In this document: positions 1 to 10,918 of the stretch, piece by piece | Layout of the letters: the number at the start of each line of letters is the position of its first letter | Position numbering within the stretch: position 1 is the first letter of the stretch | Assembly (NCBI GenBank): GCA_001972305.1 | Contig: BDDD01000570.1 | Location: 62,001-126,000 of the forward strand | From: Cephalotus follicularis | Lineage: Eukaryota > Streptophyta > Magnoliopsida > Oxalidales > Cephalotaceae | Length of the DNA: 64,000 bases | Direction of reading: 5' to 3' | Translations under genes and position numbers: made by a program | Notes under the pieces: model-generated | What the model saw: only the letters and a program-made list of their open reading frames with translations | What the model was told of the DNA's origin: nothing | The model's database searches: none

Positions 1-240
1 ATCTTTGTTTACCTTTTATTTCACAGAAAGTAACAATGTTAAATGCAATTTTGTAATCATTAAAACTCAGGATTAAGACTAAAAGTCAGCAGATCTAATG
101 GTCGGTTGTGGCGGCGAGATGTCATGGAAGGATCTGTGTTGGCCAGGTCAGTCTACTAGGTGAGTTTGACAAGCCATTGGCTATGACCGCCCTTTCTCTG
201 GCGAGCCACAGTGATTCTCAGCCACCAGCATGAAGATCGG
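1..240. other. Unassigned flank
   Basis: No coding frame, RNA gene or LTR boundary is recognisable here. The stretch from about 95 is GC-richer and runs into the R1 repeat, so it probably belongs to the same old LTR-derived repeat. Confidence 0.4.
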
Positions 241-407
241 GAGTTTTGGTGACCAGTGATGGCGCGGCTGGTCCATGGCGCATTGAAAGGAATCGCTGAG
301 TTTAACTCAGTGAGTTACCATAGTTGCCGGCTGTGCCTGTGGGTTCCGTGGTACTTTCCTTCGTGTCTCCGCCATAAATGGGTAGATCAGTGCTTTTGGA
401 GACCGAA
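241..407 (+). repeat. R1 dispersed repeat, copy 1
   Basis: About 165 bp closely matching 5876-6040, with the shared run TGGTCCATGGCGCATTGAA and the same ending (GACCGA). This copy stops exactly where the TE1 5' LTR begins. In the second copy the sequence continues directly into TGTCATGGTTGGATGTCG. TE1 therefore inserted at the boundary between R1 and the LTR-end repeat now found from 5672. The short open frames inside it are not supported as genes. Confidence 0.7.
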
Positions 408-805
408 TGTAATGACCAGAATTTTCATTAGAGATATTATTTATTGAAATATGGTTGCTATTTTGAGGTTGGCAAATGTTTCAAGAGACCCATACTATGA
501 CCCTAACGCTTGGGGGGTTCCGGGGTTCCGGGGTCCCGCTACCCGAACAGTGGGCAGGGGCTCGGGAGCAGCACCCCCTGAATAAAATCGAAACTGGCTA
601 TTTTTTTTGGATGAATGTCATGTTGAAAGCATCGATTGCAAAGGTTAAGAGTTGACGAAGATGTCTAAAGCGCTAACGGTTTTACTGAGAGCAGCGACGC
701 TTTGAAGGTAACCATGACGCCTCCTAGAGCCCTCATGGTGCTGGTTAAAAACAGAGAGTTTCGAACTTGGAAAAATTCCTCAAATCGAGGAGACGCTTGT
801 TGATA
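408..805 (+). repeat. TE1 5' LTR, truncated
   Basis: Collinear with 3790 to about 4180 of the 3' LTR (shared start, the GGGGTCCCG block, and the run of GACGCTT-like words). Similarity stops near 805 in the middle of the LTR. The LTR end and PBS that should follow are missing, so a deletion joined mid-LTR to the leader. I see nothing identifiable at 806-1094. Confidence 0.75.
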
Positions 806-1099
806 TGAATGTTCTTTTGAGGTGTATATGGGAAATGAATGGAATAGTTATATGAGAAGTTAGAGAAAAAGTGAGAGGAGATACCTGATGATGATGAGTC
901 TAGAGATGTAGACTAGAATATTTGTGAAGAAGCTTTATGTATGAAATGTATAGTGCATGTAAGATACATGTAACGGAAGTGTAAGATAAATAGAATTGTT
1001 AATTCTTTGTAAGATCTTGAGTATTAGAATTATTTTCCTCAGATAGAACTGTCTAAGGTTAAGGGTTAACTCGTAAGTTAAAGGGATGGCTGACTTAAG

Positions 1100-1800
1100 A
1101 CGAGGTCACTGTCAAAGAAGGAATGTACCTGTAAACGAAGAAGAACAGTCTACGAAGCAATATCTGAAAACCTTTTTCGGAGTGACAGATCCTATTTAAG
1201 CGGAAGCATGAATTCAAGGAATGAAAAAGATCTTTAGAGCCTTGAATTGCACAGATTGTCAGAAGGTAGAGTTCTCGATCTACAAGTTGGAGGGAGAAGT
1301 GGATCAGTGGTAGAGCATGATCAAGAGGATAAAGACACGTTGGGAGATAGAAACAATGATGTGGGAATAGTTTAAGGAAATATTTATGGACCAATATTTT
1401 CTTTAGACAATGAAGGACAAGATGGAAGAGGATTTTCTTTGATTGGAACAAGGTAGGTCCGAATCGGTAGCCAATACGAGTCAAGTTTGCGAGGTTGTCT
1501 CGATACGCAGCTCACATGGTATCAATGGAACAAAGAAGAGTGAATAAGTTTTGTAAGGGTTTAAAATGCAATGTTTGAAGGTTGTTGATAGTGCAGGATC
1601 CGCAAACCTATGAAGTAGTGTTGAAAGATGTGATAACCAGAAGTACCAGAAAAAAAAACGAACGGACCAAGAACAAGGAAAGATGAAGGTAGACGAATCC
1701 TCTAGCTACAGCAGTAAGAAAGGAAAGTCTGATGGACAAAGAAAGGATATAACTCAATGACCTAGAGCATCGGTTAGGACTTACGCTATGATAGCTAAAG
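1100..1800 (+). pseudogene. TE1 gag remnant
   Basis: Reading across stops and frame changes gives gag landmarks of Tekay-type elements: a (V)EFAAYKLEGEA-like segment near 1260-1300, DQW and a W(E)xFKEIFMDQYF block at 1300-1400, then the conserved LEQG motif near 1445. Several in-frame TAG/TAA codons replace Trp or Gln. No zinc knuckle could be read downstream. Gag forms the particle shell in the family; this copy cannot. Confidence 0.65.
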
Positions 1801-1819
1801 ATGTGGAAGATTCTAATGA

Positions 1820-3110
1820 CAGACATGGATTGGCTTTCGGCGAATCATGCTAATGTTGATTGGTATAAGAAGAATGTTAAGTTTTCTATAACCAATCAAC
1901 TGGAGTTGTTTACCGGAGCGCAGAGGTCAGTAAACCCCTAAGTATCATATCAATAATTCAAGCTAGACGATTGTTGAAACGGCTGAGAAGGTTACCTCAC
2001 ATATGTGGCGAACACCAATGAAGAAAAGATGAAGATTGAAGATGTTCACGTTGTTAAGGATTTTACGGATGTGTTTCCCGAAGATCTATCGGGCATACCA
2101 CTTGATTGAGAGATAGAGATTTACAATGGACTTAGTGATCGGAATGACTCCAATTTCAAAGATTCCCTATCAAGTGGTGCCGACCGAGTTAAAAGGAGCG
2201 AAGAATGCAGTTGCAAAAGCTTTTGGATAGAGGATTTGTCCGATCGAGAGTATCACCATGGGATGCACCGATGTTACTTGTGAAAGAAGAAAGACGGGAC
2301 AATGAGACTCTGTATCGATTTCCAAGGATCGGCGATTTGTTTGATCAGCTTAAGAATACTCGAGGATCGACCTTCGATCAGGTTATCATCAAGTAAAGGT
2401 CAAGAAGGAGAATGTACCGAAAACTGCTTTCCAGACAGGATATGGACATTATGAGTTTTGGTAAAGTCGTTTGGGTTGACAAGTTATCCAACTGTATTTA
2501 TGGATTTGATGAAGAAAGTATTCAGTAACTTTTGGACCAGTTCATGATAGTTTTCATCCATGACATACTAGTGTACTCAAAGAGTCAAGCGAAGCATGAA
2601 GTTCATTTGACCAGTGAGGAAGGAACGACTTTACGCTAAGTTTAGTAAGTGCCAATTTTGGGATGAAGAAGGTATATTTCTTGGGACATGTGATTTTCAA
2701 GAGAAGGTATTTTAGTGGACACTGCTAAGACTATGACTGTAAAATAATGGTAAAAACCAATGTTGGAAGCATAAATACAAAGTTTTCTTGGATTGGCAGT
2801 CTACTACCAAAGGTTCGTCGAATGTTTCTCTCGCATTGCGAACCCTTTCACAAGGTTGACGCAGAAGGATGTTAAGTTCGAATGGTCTGATCAATACGAA
2901 GAGAGTTTCTTGGGGTTTTAAGGAGTACGATTTTACTTTTCAGTACTATCCGAAGAAGAGTGAACGAATTGGCCGATGCTTTAAGTCTCAAGAGTATGGA
3001 AAATTTGGCAGTAATGCTTATCACACAAGAAGAGGTATTAAGGGATTTCCAAAGATTGAACTTGGAAACTAGAAAACAAGAGAAGGAGCATACTTATCTC
3101 AAGTTATAGT
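1820..3110 (+). pseudogene. TE1 pol remnant: protease end, RT, RNase H
   Basis: A protease-to-RT linker is readable at 1825-1890 (MDWLSANHANVD). It is followed by a DFTDVFPEDLSGIP-like RT start near 2050 and LLDRGFVRSRVSPWDAPMLL at 2220-2280. The finger region is shortened: the YRxLNKxTxKNxYPLPR block is missing after LYRF. The catalytic block survives as FIHDILVYS near 2550, with H in place of the second-to-last conserved residue before DD-like DI. FLGHVIF, then FLGLAVYYQRFVECFSRIA near 2790-2840 (RT/RNase H connection), follow. RNase H is mostly deleted; the DYDFTFQYYPKKS segment lies at 2930-2965. Clearly inactive. Confidence 0.75.
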
Positions 3111-3115
3111 TCGAC

Positions 3116-3750
3116 CATCTTTAGTTGAACAGATTAAGCAGTGTCAATTTGATGATCCGGAACTTAAAAAGATAGCGGACGGAAGTGGGAGAGAGCAAAG
3201 GGAAAGGAAATTGTTGGGAACAGAATTGGTACAAACTGAGAAAGTAAGGAAGCGTCCACTAGCAGCCCAAAGTGAATAAAAGAGTTATGCAGATAAGAGA
3301 TGAAAGGAGTTACAATTGGTAGTGAGAGATCATGTTTTTCTTAAAGGCATCGTCTTGGAAAGAAGTAAAGAGATTTGGAAAAAGGGGAAAGTTTAGTCCG
3401 TGATATATTGCACCATAGGATATTTTGGAAAAGTTGCGTATAAGTTTGTGTTGCCACCAAATCTCTCTCACATTCACAATGTGTTTCTTGTATTTCATCT
3501 TCGAAAATATATGGCCAACCCCTATCATGTTATGAGAGCTGAAACGATACAAGTGCATGAAGAGTTGTCATACAACAAGCAACCGGTGGAAATTTTGGAT
3601 TATAAAAAACAAGTTTTGAGGACCAAGACAATTCCATTAGTAAAAGTGTTGTGAAGGTTATTTGGAGGAATCATGAAGCTTATGAAACAACTTGGGAGTT
3701 GGAAGACACCATGAGACAAGGATACCCTCATCTTTTAAAGTCTGCTGTGT
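3116..3750 (+). pseudogene. TE1 integrase C-terminus remnant
   Basis: Only the DNA-binding end of integrase is recognisable. A GDHVFLK motif lies near 3325 and KRFGKRGKLSP near 3370. FGKVAYKFVLPPNLSHIHNV, HLRKYMANPYHV, then EEQPVEILD- and KTIPLVKVL-like blocks end near 3650. The family's WELEEDMRxxYPHLF ending is visible at about 3700-3745. The catalytic DDE core is missing, so a deletion removed the middle of pol. Confidence 0.75.
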
Positions 3751-3776
3751 AACAAATTTTGAGCACAAAATTTTGT

Positions 3777-3789
3777 AAGGAGGGTAGAA
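3777..3789 (+). other. TE1 polypurine tract
   Basis: AAGGAGGGTAGAA sits immediately 5' of the 3' LTR start TGTAATG, the expected position for plus-strand priming in gypsy elements. Confidence 0.8.
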
Positions 3790-5666
3790 TGTAATGACCA
3801 GAATTTTCATTAGAGATATTATTTATGGAAATATGATTGCTATTTTGAGGTTGGAAAATGTTTCAAGGGACCCATACTATGACCCTAACCCTCGGGGGGT
3901 TCGGGGTTTCTGGGGTCCCGTTGTCTGGACAGGGGGTAAGGGCTCGGGGGCAGCGCCCCCGGAAGAAAATCAAAATTGGCTATTTGTTTTGGATGAATGT
4001 CATGTTGAAAGCGTCGATTGCAAAGGTTAAGAGTTGACGAAGATGTCTAAAGCACCGGCGGTTTTACTGAAATCGGCGACGCGTTGAAGATAACCATCGA
4101 TGCCTAAAGCCCTTGTGGCGCCGCTTAAAAACAGAGAGTTTTGAACTTGGACAAATTCCTCAAACCGACGACGCTTGGATGAAAGCGGTGATGCTTGGGG
4201 CAACCGATGACGCTCCAAATGTGAGCTTCGATGCTTTGAAGTCAAAGTATGCCATGTTGACTTGGACAAGACCCGAAAGCGGCGACGCTTAAAAGAGAAG
4301 CTTAGTGTTTTGTCGAGAAGGAACTTGAAGAACTCAGAACAAGCCCGTAAGCGGCGATGCTTAGAAGAAAAGCCCTGACGCTTTGAGCTGCAGACTAGTT
4401 GCCAAAGTCTGACTTTTTATCATTTTGTGAGTTAATTTCATTAAATATGGGACAAGTGTCAAGCCATGGAGAGATGAGGCTAGACATTTCAGATTGTAAT
4501 GCCAAGCGTCACAATTGGATTGGATTAAATTAAGCACATGGGCAACTATGAAGAGTGACTCATGAGAGAGAGGGAGAAACTTGCCTCCCAAGTAACCAAT
4601 CTATTTAAGGACATTGAGGGCTGAATTTAGTCATTTTGGCTGAGGAAGAAAGATCTTTCTGCTGGGAATAAGTGGAGAATTCAGTAAAGACAAAGAGGAA
4701 GAGGAAATCCAAAGTAAAGTAAGGAAAATCAAACTCTTTCATGACAAGTTATTCCTCTGTTTTATTTCCAAATTATGTAGCAGATTGTTTTATTCATATC
4801 TTGCTCATTTCTTAATGGATTTGAGAATGGTTGAATGTTTTGGAAACTTTGGGATGTCGTATTTAACTTTTATGTTTTGAATGTTTCCGAATTCTATCGA
4901 TTTCTAGACGAGAATCCATGGTTTAAAATATTGCTCGGGTACTGTTTTCTTATGTTTTAATTCTGGATTATGCAATAGCTTCTTTTATTCATAACTTATT
5001 CGTTTCTTGACAAAATTTCAAATGGTTGAATCTTTTGGAAACTTCAAGCTGTCATCTTTAACTGTTATGTTTTATGTATCTCGAAATTCTGCTGAATTCT
5101 TGATGAAAATTTATGTTTAAGATTACTGTTCCTGTACTGTTTTCATATGGGACCTGCAGCTTTGAAAATTCACTGCAGCCTTGTTTCTCAACCAAAAATT
5201 ATGAACCTTACCTTTCTGGAATTGTTGAAATGTGTACTTTAACTTTTATGTATTATGTTTTCTCTGTAAATAACTACGTGCATACGAAAAATCAGTTTTA
5301 GAGATGTTGTACAAGGGTGTTTGATAAATGTTTTATGAAATGATTTTATAAATGCATTTGAGTTAATTACTCAAATGAAGAGAAATGTTTATGAATTGTG
5401 AAAGAAATGTTATACGATGTTGTTTATGAATGCTTTCAGTTGATCACTCAAAGTATTAAGAAATATTTATGAAATGAATTTATGAGAATGGACCACTCTT
5501 GAAATTATGAGGTTATCGAATACGATATAACATAGAGATGATTAAATGGTTAATAGATCGTTAAATGATTAAACGATTTGATGGTTAATGTTTCACCCCC
5601 ACGTAATGCACCGGATTCTCCAGGCTCGCTTTGAGCATAAAGTGGACTCGGATCATGGGCGTTACA
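3790..5666 (+). repeat. TE1 3' LTR
   Basis: 1877 bp from TGTAATGACC to GGGCGTTACA (TG...CA ends). It contains a run of degenerate GCGTCGACGC-like words at about 4010-4360, then AT-rich sequence with an approximate internal duplication (about 4750-4960 and 4960-5130, shared phrases such as TTGAATGTTTTGGAAACTT). The open frames inside it have no family match. Confidence 0.75.
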
Positions 5667-6240
5667 CTGATCATGTCATGATAGGATGTCGTCCCCCGAA
5701 CCGTGAGGAAACCCCCACGACTCGACACATGAGATACCTTCGTTCAATCCATTCATATCATACATAAATCATACTCCAATATGCTATAAATTTAAAACTT
5801 TAAATCAAAGTCATGCAAGCAGAATAATAAATTCAAATAAAAACTAACTCTTAGAATTTCCTGAAGATCAGGAGTTTTGGTAATCGGTGATGGCGCGGCC
5901 GGTCCATGGCGCATTGAACGGAATCGCTGAGTCCAACTCAGCAAGTTACCGTCGTTGTCGGCTGTGGCTATGCGTCCCGTGGCTCTTCCCTTCGAGTCTC
6001 CACCAGCAATGGGTAGATCGGCGATTTTGCAGACCGATGGTGTCATGGTTGGATGTCGCACCCCAAACCTTGAGGAAGCCGCCACGACTCGACACGTGAG
6101 ATACCTTCCTTCAATCCATTCATATCATATATAAATCATACTCTAAAAGTGCTACAAATTTAAAACTTTAAATCAAAGTCATGCAAGCGGGATAATCAAT
6201 TCAAATAAAAAGAAACTCTTAGAATTTCCCAAAAATCAGG
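5667..6240 (-). repeat. Tandemly duplicated LTR end with R1
   Basis: Two LTR-end copies (5675-5875 and 6042-6240) flank a second R1 copy (5876-6040). Both share GGATGTCG, the phrase AAATTTAAAACTTTAAATC and AGAATTTCC. They match the minus-strand LTR end at 46294-46440. With R1 at 241-407, the pre-TE1 arrangement was R1, LTR end, R1, LTR end, LTR body. That is a tandem duplication of about 370 bp. Confidence 0.7.
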
Positions 6241-7821
6241 CATGATGTATTCGTTTATTGGACTATGACCCCTGTCAAGAAAATCACATTTTATATATTG
6301 GGCTCAGCCCTCAGCAAACCACACTCTCGTAGGAGGAATCAACCGTTTATAAATGGTCTCATCCCTTAGCAACTACAATTAACTCAGAACTATATTATTC
6401 CAATATCTCAATGATGAACCCATGCATATCCAATACATCGACACACATATCTTAAGCAATGCCACATGTTGGCAGGTCGATAGCTGAAATAAAACATGTT
6501 TCTAAATTGTCAACTCATACAAGCAAAACCATATAAAAGATAGGTAACAATATCTAATTATTAAACCACAATATACATTAGACATCCCATCCATTTCGGT
6601 CAACCTCATTGCAATCCTTCACCTAAGCCTGACCCATTCCATTACAATGTAATGGGTCAGCAACATATAGTCGGGTAGGTATACTATATGTTATGCATGC
6701 AACAGTATAATAGTATGCATCAGTGTGACAGTGTATAGTATAATCGTATGCCATGTGATGCAACAGTATAACAATATGTATGCATGGAATGTCATATATA
6801 TATGAATGATAACTGGGTACAGCTTCGGTATACCAACCGTCCCTAAGCGATGGTATACTTAGCTAGTCCTAATCACACCAAAGGCCATAGGCCTGCAGAC
6901 ACTCCGTACAAACAATCCTTAATCATCCATGGGGACAAACAATCCATAAAGTCAAGTACTCCTCCGACTCTCTGACCCGAGATAATACTCCCCACCGTCC
7001 ATGCACCCTCCGTGCCATAGCCGTGTGGAGCATAGGATAACACCGGCCACAATAATTCGTACTGTACTGTAAAGATAGACCCGAAGATACTAGCCCGTAA
7101 TAGAGATCTCTGTGAGCTATGTCATGCATGACATACTGTGTCCGTAGACACACCGTATCCGTATCCCTCCACAATGCGGTGATTTCTCAAATCACCCAAA
7201 AAGGGAGGAAACCGTAACCATAAAATATGTGGCCTGCATCCATAATTCTCCATGACGAAAATGAAGAATTATGAGCGGGTTATCCCGTAAGGTCTCAAAC
7301 AACCATAACCATACCATACCCATAACGGTATTTCCTTGAAACTGACAGGGACCTAATTGAAAGGATCGCATAGGATCCACATCCGTCAAAACAGTTTATA
7401 AAACCATCTTCCGTAACCATTTATGAAACCGTTTCCGTATCCATATTTTCGTAACCGTAAAACCGTTTGTTGGTCACCATCAGAGTTAAACCTATGGAGA
7501 CGTAGTTCAATTAGGATATCCACGTCCACACATCCCAATCAAACTATCATAACCACCCGTTGAAAACCATTTTTAAAGCTATACAAAACCATTTCAAAAT
7601 CCATTGAAAACTATGTCGAAAACTATTTGTATAAAATCTCATTTTACGAAACTTTCTTTAAAGATTCATTTGAAAATTGATCCGTAGTTTAAAAGGGTTA
7701 CAAGAGGATTTCCATAGTCTACGAGGCTTTAGGGAAGCATCCTATGGAATCCATTGAAAATAAAACCGTTTGGGATTGAAAATCATGTAAAACCGTAAAA
7801 TTTGGCTAAACATAGCCTTAA

Positions 7822-7977
7822 GCGTCGATGCATTTGAACTAGTCATCGACGGTTAAGGCACTATGCCTTAAGCGTCAATGCATAGTCATTTGCAATGCAT
7901 AAGCATCGATCAATTATGCATGAGTGTTGACTGATCAACACAGAGAGTCGACTGATCAACCCCAAGGCATCGATGGT
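7822..7977 (-). promoter_or_regulatory. GTCGAC-core array in TE2 LTR
   Basis: Cores start near 7822, 7843 and 7872. A phased group of four starts near 7903, 7924, 7945 and 7967 (21, 21 and 22 bp apart), with changing spacers. Words include AGCGTCGATG, GTGTTGACTG and GAGTCGACTG. On the minus strand this lies far downstream of the TATA box at 17481, in the leader/U5 part of the LTR. Confidence 0.55.
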
Positions 7978-9110
7978 TTGTCAACAAATGGGTAGTTCAT
8001 CAACAGTTCAAGAAAACCATATGAAAATCCGTTTCAAGTCAGTTGTATTTCAGTTCAAAAGAAGTTATATCTCCAAACATAAACTGAAACTCAAAACCAG
8101 TTTAAAAAACCATTAAAATCCATTTTCATAACCCTAGAATTGAGAGACGGCAGAATTCAACTTCTCTCAATTCTCTGTCCCGTCCATATACCCGTACACA
8201 GTTCCTTAAGCCATGAAATCGTAAATCATGCGTAACCGTAACCTTCCATTTAGCACACAAACAACAATTAACAGTCATATCAATCCATACAATGCATGAA
8301 TGCAAACAAATAGTATAACCCACCTCAACAGTGACAATTGAGCTTGGAAACCTCATATCCTTGGCCAATCTATTCACACTGCATACAAAAAACATTTCCA
8401 TTACACTCTCCACATAGGAATCAAACACGGTCGCCACCGGAGCTCCGGCTAGATTCTGGCCAACACACCGGGGATTCGGCCGCGCCACCAGCAGGCTCCA
8501 AATTGGCCTATCTACATAATGTTCTCAGAGACTCGCCGTGACTCACAAAAGAAAGTGATGTCAAGGCCGACAGTGAGTCTGACTCACTGAGTCAACTAGC
8601 CAGTAATCAACAACTCTGGCCACTTCATTAAAATGCCATAAAACCTTCGGTTCTATGCGTTTCGGCCCAAAACTCGTCGAGAATCAGCACTGACGCACCT
8701 CGCCAGAGCTCTGGCCAGGTCGCTCGAGCTCGGGTCACTTCACCGTTCACCTCCAAATCTTGCGATCAACCCACTGGGTGTCGAGACTCGACGTGACTCG
8801 GCGTCAAACGTCGTGTCACAGGTTATAGTGAGCCAAGGTGACTGAGTTGACTCAGTTGTCTAAATCCGGCTGATTTCGATAAAAAAAATCGCCAGAATCG
8901 TCATCACAATGGGTAGAGCTTGACTTCTAGGTGAAAACCCACTCCAACTGTGATGATTTTCGACGGTGGAAGGCATGGTAGTGCGTGGCAGAGGCGGTCG
9001 GGCGGAAAAGAAGAGAAGAGAAGAACAGAGAAAGAAGAGGAAGAAGCTTACCGTGCAATGGAGCTCGTCGTCTCGCTCTTCCCGTCGCCGGCGCCTTCAT
9101 CTTCTCCAGC

Positions 9111-9115
9111 GTCTC
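9111..9115. repeat. TE3 target-site duplication, left
   Basis: GTCTC directly before the TG of the left LTR, matched by GTCTC at 17385-17389. Confidence 0.9.
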
Positions 9116-9519
9116 TGTTCACTTAAAAAGAATGTTTTAAATTTATAACCGCAAGTGCATGGATTGTGCAGTAACGGATCGAACATTAGGAAACAAGTTA
9201 AACGAATTATAATCTATTCAACCTAGGTGAAGTATACCAAATTTGAGATAAACAATCAAAAACTATTCCTAATTATGCAAAAATAAAAAAACAATTGAAA
9301 ACAGGCAGGAAATAAATAAAATAAAATAACAGAATAAAATAAAATAATTAAAAATAACAGAAAATAACACGTGCAAATTAAAACTAATCAAAACAATAAA
9401 GAAAACTAAAGAAAATATATAATGGAAAATCGGTTTTAGGGTATAGAAACTCACCATATATTGTATTGAACAATTCACTTTAATTAAACAATAATACCTT
9501 GATAACCAACGGCATGTAG

Positions 9520-9720
9520 GTCGATACGGAGTGCGACTGTGATGACAAATCGTATGAGTAGTCATGCTAGGTCTATACGGAGTGTGGATTTTAATCAGAC
9601 AAACCGTATGAGTAGTCATGCTAGGTCTATACGGAGTGTGGATTTTAATCAGACAAACCGTATGAGTAGTCATGCTTTGTCTATACTGCGTGTGTTCGAC
9701 GTGACAAACCGTAAGAGTAG
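9520..9720 (-). repeat. 54-bp tandem repeats in TE3 3' LTR
   Basis: Units such as TCTATACGGAGTGTGGATTT followed by AATCAGACAAACCGTATGAG and GTAGTCATGCTAGG. Two perfect central copies are flanked by two diverged ones. The other TE3 LTR (16145-16300) and the TE15 LTR (59790-59940) carry about three units. Confidence 0.85.
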
Positions 9721-10026
9721 ACTCCATTGATCGCATTAAAAACCATCCATTCAAAAACTTCCATATTCACTGAGAAGATGTTTGTGGATTTTAATCAGAC
9801 AGACAAAGTGTGTGTGAAGGCAGAAATTGAAGAACAAATAAAATATTCAAGGATTTTTATTGATGGGATTGAAACAACGACAATCTAGGCTTTATTCTAA
9901 CCCAAAAACCTTAAGAAACTAACTACAAAACATTAAGAAAACTAAACTAAAAATTAGAGAGAAAATAAAGAAAAAAAAGGCTTCGGCTGTGTGCTGCTAT
10001 GCCACTCTCTACTATACTGCCTCTTT

Positions 10027-10028
<2 letters not shown>

Positions 10029-10060
<32 letters not shown>
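10029..10060 (-). promoter_or_regulatory. (TA)n tract at TATA position of TE3 3' LTR
   Basis: A run of about 16 TA units. The partner LTR has CATATATATTG-type sequence at 16605-16616 in the equivalent place, consistent with a TATA box expanded by slippage. Confidence 0.55.
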
Positions 10061-10061
<1 letters not shown>

Positions 10062-10139
10062 CCCTCTAAAAACCTAAAGCTAATGCAATCAAAGCCGGAA
10101 AATTTGTTTTTTTTCTCTTTCTTTGGCACACGTGGAAAA

Positions 10140-10440
10140 TTGCTTCATTGCATGCGCTAATTGCTGACTTGAGGAATCGTGGCGCATGATTGCGTGTTGC
10201 ATGCATGAAATGGGAGGATGATTATTCAATGTTGGACACTGGACATGACTTGGGCGTGTATGCATGGGCTTCTGGTGCATGGATTGCTGCATGTCGAATT
10301 GCAGCTTGAAGACGTGGGCTGAAGAATGCTGCATGTATGGGCTTGGGCTTTGGCATTGAAGATGTTATGGATGCATGTGGGGCGCTTAATGGTGCGCATG
10401 GACATTAAATTGAAGACTGCATGTGGCGAAGAATTGTGCA
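10140..10440 (-). promoter_or_regulatory. Cluster of TGCATG/CATGCA (RY) words in TE3 U3
   Basis: About eight TGCATG or CATGCA hexamers in 300 bp, just upstream of the TATA region on the minus strand. The other LTR has a similar cluster at about 16690-16985. RY words are known binding sites of plant B3 factors (ABI3/FUS3/LEC2 class). A functional role here is inference. Confidence 0.45.
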
Positions 10441-10459
10441 TAATGAGATGATGTCATGA

Positions 10460-10600
10460 TGACATCAACGCTCCAAATGATTCAATGTTGGTTTTCTTAC
10501 AATATCTCTTCATCGGATCTTCAGAAGACGTCATGCTGACATCAACGCTCCAAATGATTCAATGTTGGTTTTCTTACAATATCTCTTCATCGGAGCTTCA
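10460..10600 (-). repeat. Tandem duplication in TE3 3' LTR
   Basis: The phrase CATCAACGCTCCAAATGATT through CTCTTCATCGGA occurs twice in succession. It is single in the partner LTR at 17020-17080, so it arose after or during the last replication of this element. Confidence 0.8.
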
Positions 10601-10902
10601 AAATAAATCGGCCCAAGAACTAAAAGTGCTCCAAATAATTTTATGAACAAAATGAGCCCAATATTCAATATCTTATGAGTCTTAAATTTTGACTTCTCTC
10701 GTTTAAGTGGGTGCACTCTTTAACCGATCGTTGACTTCAAACCACTTTAACTAAAAAAATAGCTTTTTAGCTTCATTTTCTCTTATTCCGCAACAATAAA
10801 CATAATACCTGAAAATCAAATAAACACAACCACAGTAGTCTATTCCAAGCATAAAAATATCATAAATAGATCATTAAAAATAACACATTTTTATGCTAAA
10901 CA

Positions 10903-10918
10903 AATGCCCTCATACTTA
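10903..10918 (-). other. TE3 polypurine tract
   Basis: On the minus strand, a CTAAGTATGAGGGCATT-like tract lies immediately upstream of the 3' LTR start TGTTTAGC. It matches 60875-60890 in TE15. Confidence 0.65.

Larger units (their letters stand above)
408..5666 (+). mobile_element. TE1: decayed Tekay/Del-like Ty3/gypsy retrotransposon
   Basis: Recognised by a repeated LTR start TGTAATGACCAGAATTTTCA at 408 and 3790, a 3' LTR ending GGGCGTTACA, a polypurine tract before the 3' LTR, and internal gag, protease-end, RT, RNase H and integrase-end traces in family order. Many stops and frame changes, missing RT blocks and a truncated 5' LTR show it is old and inactive. The flanks CCGAA (403-407) and CTGAT (5667-5671) look like a degraded 5-bp target-site duplication. 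The uninterrupted R1 copy has CCGAT at this position. Confidence 0.8.
6054..9115 (-). repeat. TE2: minus-strand Tekay-type LTR, main part
   Basis: Collinear with the TE11 LTR at 46294-48710. Shared phrases include CCCTAAGCG-GGTATA, the CATAGGCCT block, GCGGTGATTTCTCAA, AAAAGGGAGGA and the ACCTACCTCAA-like segment (8317). Read on the minus strand, the LTR begins near 17531 and ends near 6054, interrupted by TE3. It carries GTCGAC-type words at 7822-7977. The segment 8430-9115 has no counterpart in the TE11 LTR. It reads as a GA-rich leader on the minus strand. I see no internal domain, so TE2 may be a solo LTR or the end of an eroded element. Confidence 0.65.
9116..10902 (-). repeat. TE3 3' LTR
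   Basis: 1787 bp, TGTTCACTT...GCTAAACA as written on +. On the minus strand it contains U3 from 10902, a (TA)n TATA region at 10029-10060, and 54-bp tandem repeats at about 9520-9720. It is 152 bp longer than its partner, largely from one extra 54-bp unit, an 82-bp-scale duplication at 10460-10600 and a longer TA tract. The 161-codon minus ORF at 9269-9754 is a product of the tandem repeat, not a gene. Confidence 0.9.

Noticed and set aside
8126..8488. 120-codon minus ORF and its + strand partner
   Set aside because: Within the TE2 LTR; no domain, and the matching region of the TE11 LTR has no such frame.
9269..9754. 161-codon minus ORF with an 18-residue repeated peptide
   Set aside because: The repeat is the translation of the 54-bp LTR tandem repeat (18 x 3). 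It lies across LTR sequence and is shorter in sister LTRs.
10029..10060. (TA)n as a transposon target or MITE end
   Set aside because: Simple slippage at the LTR TATA position; no terminal inverted repeats around it.
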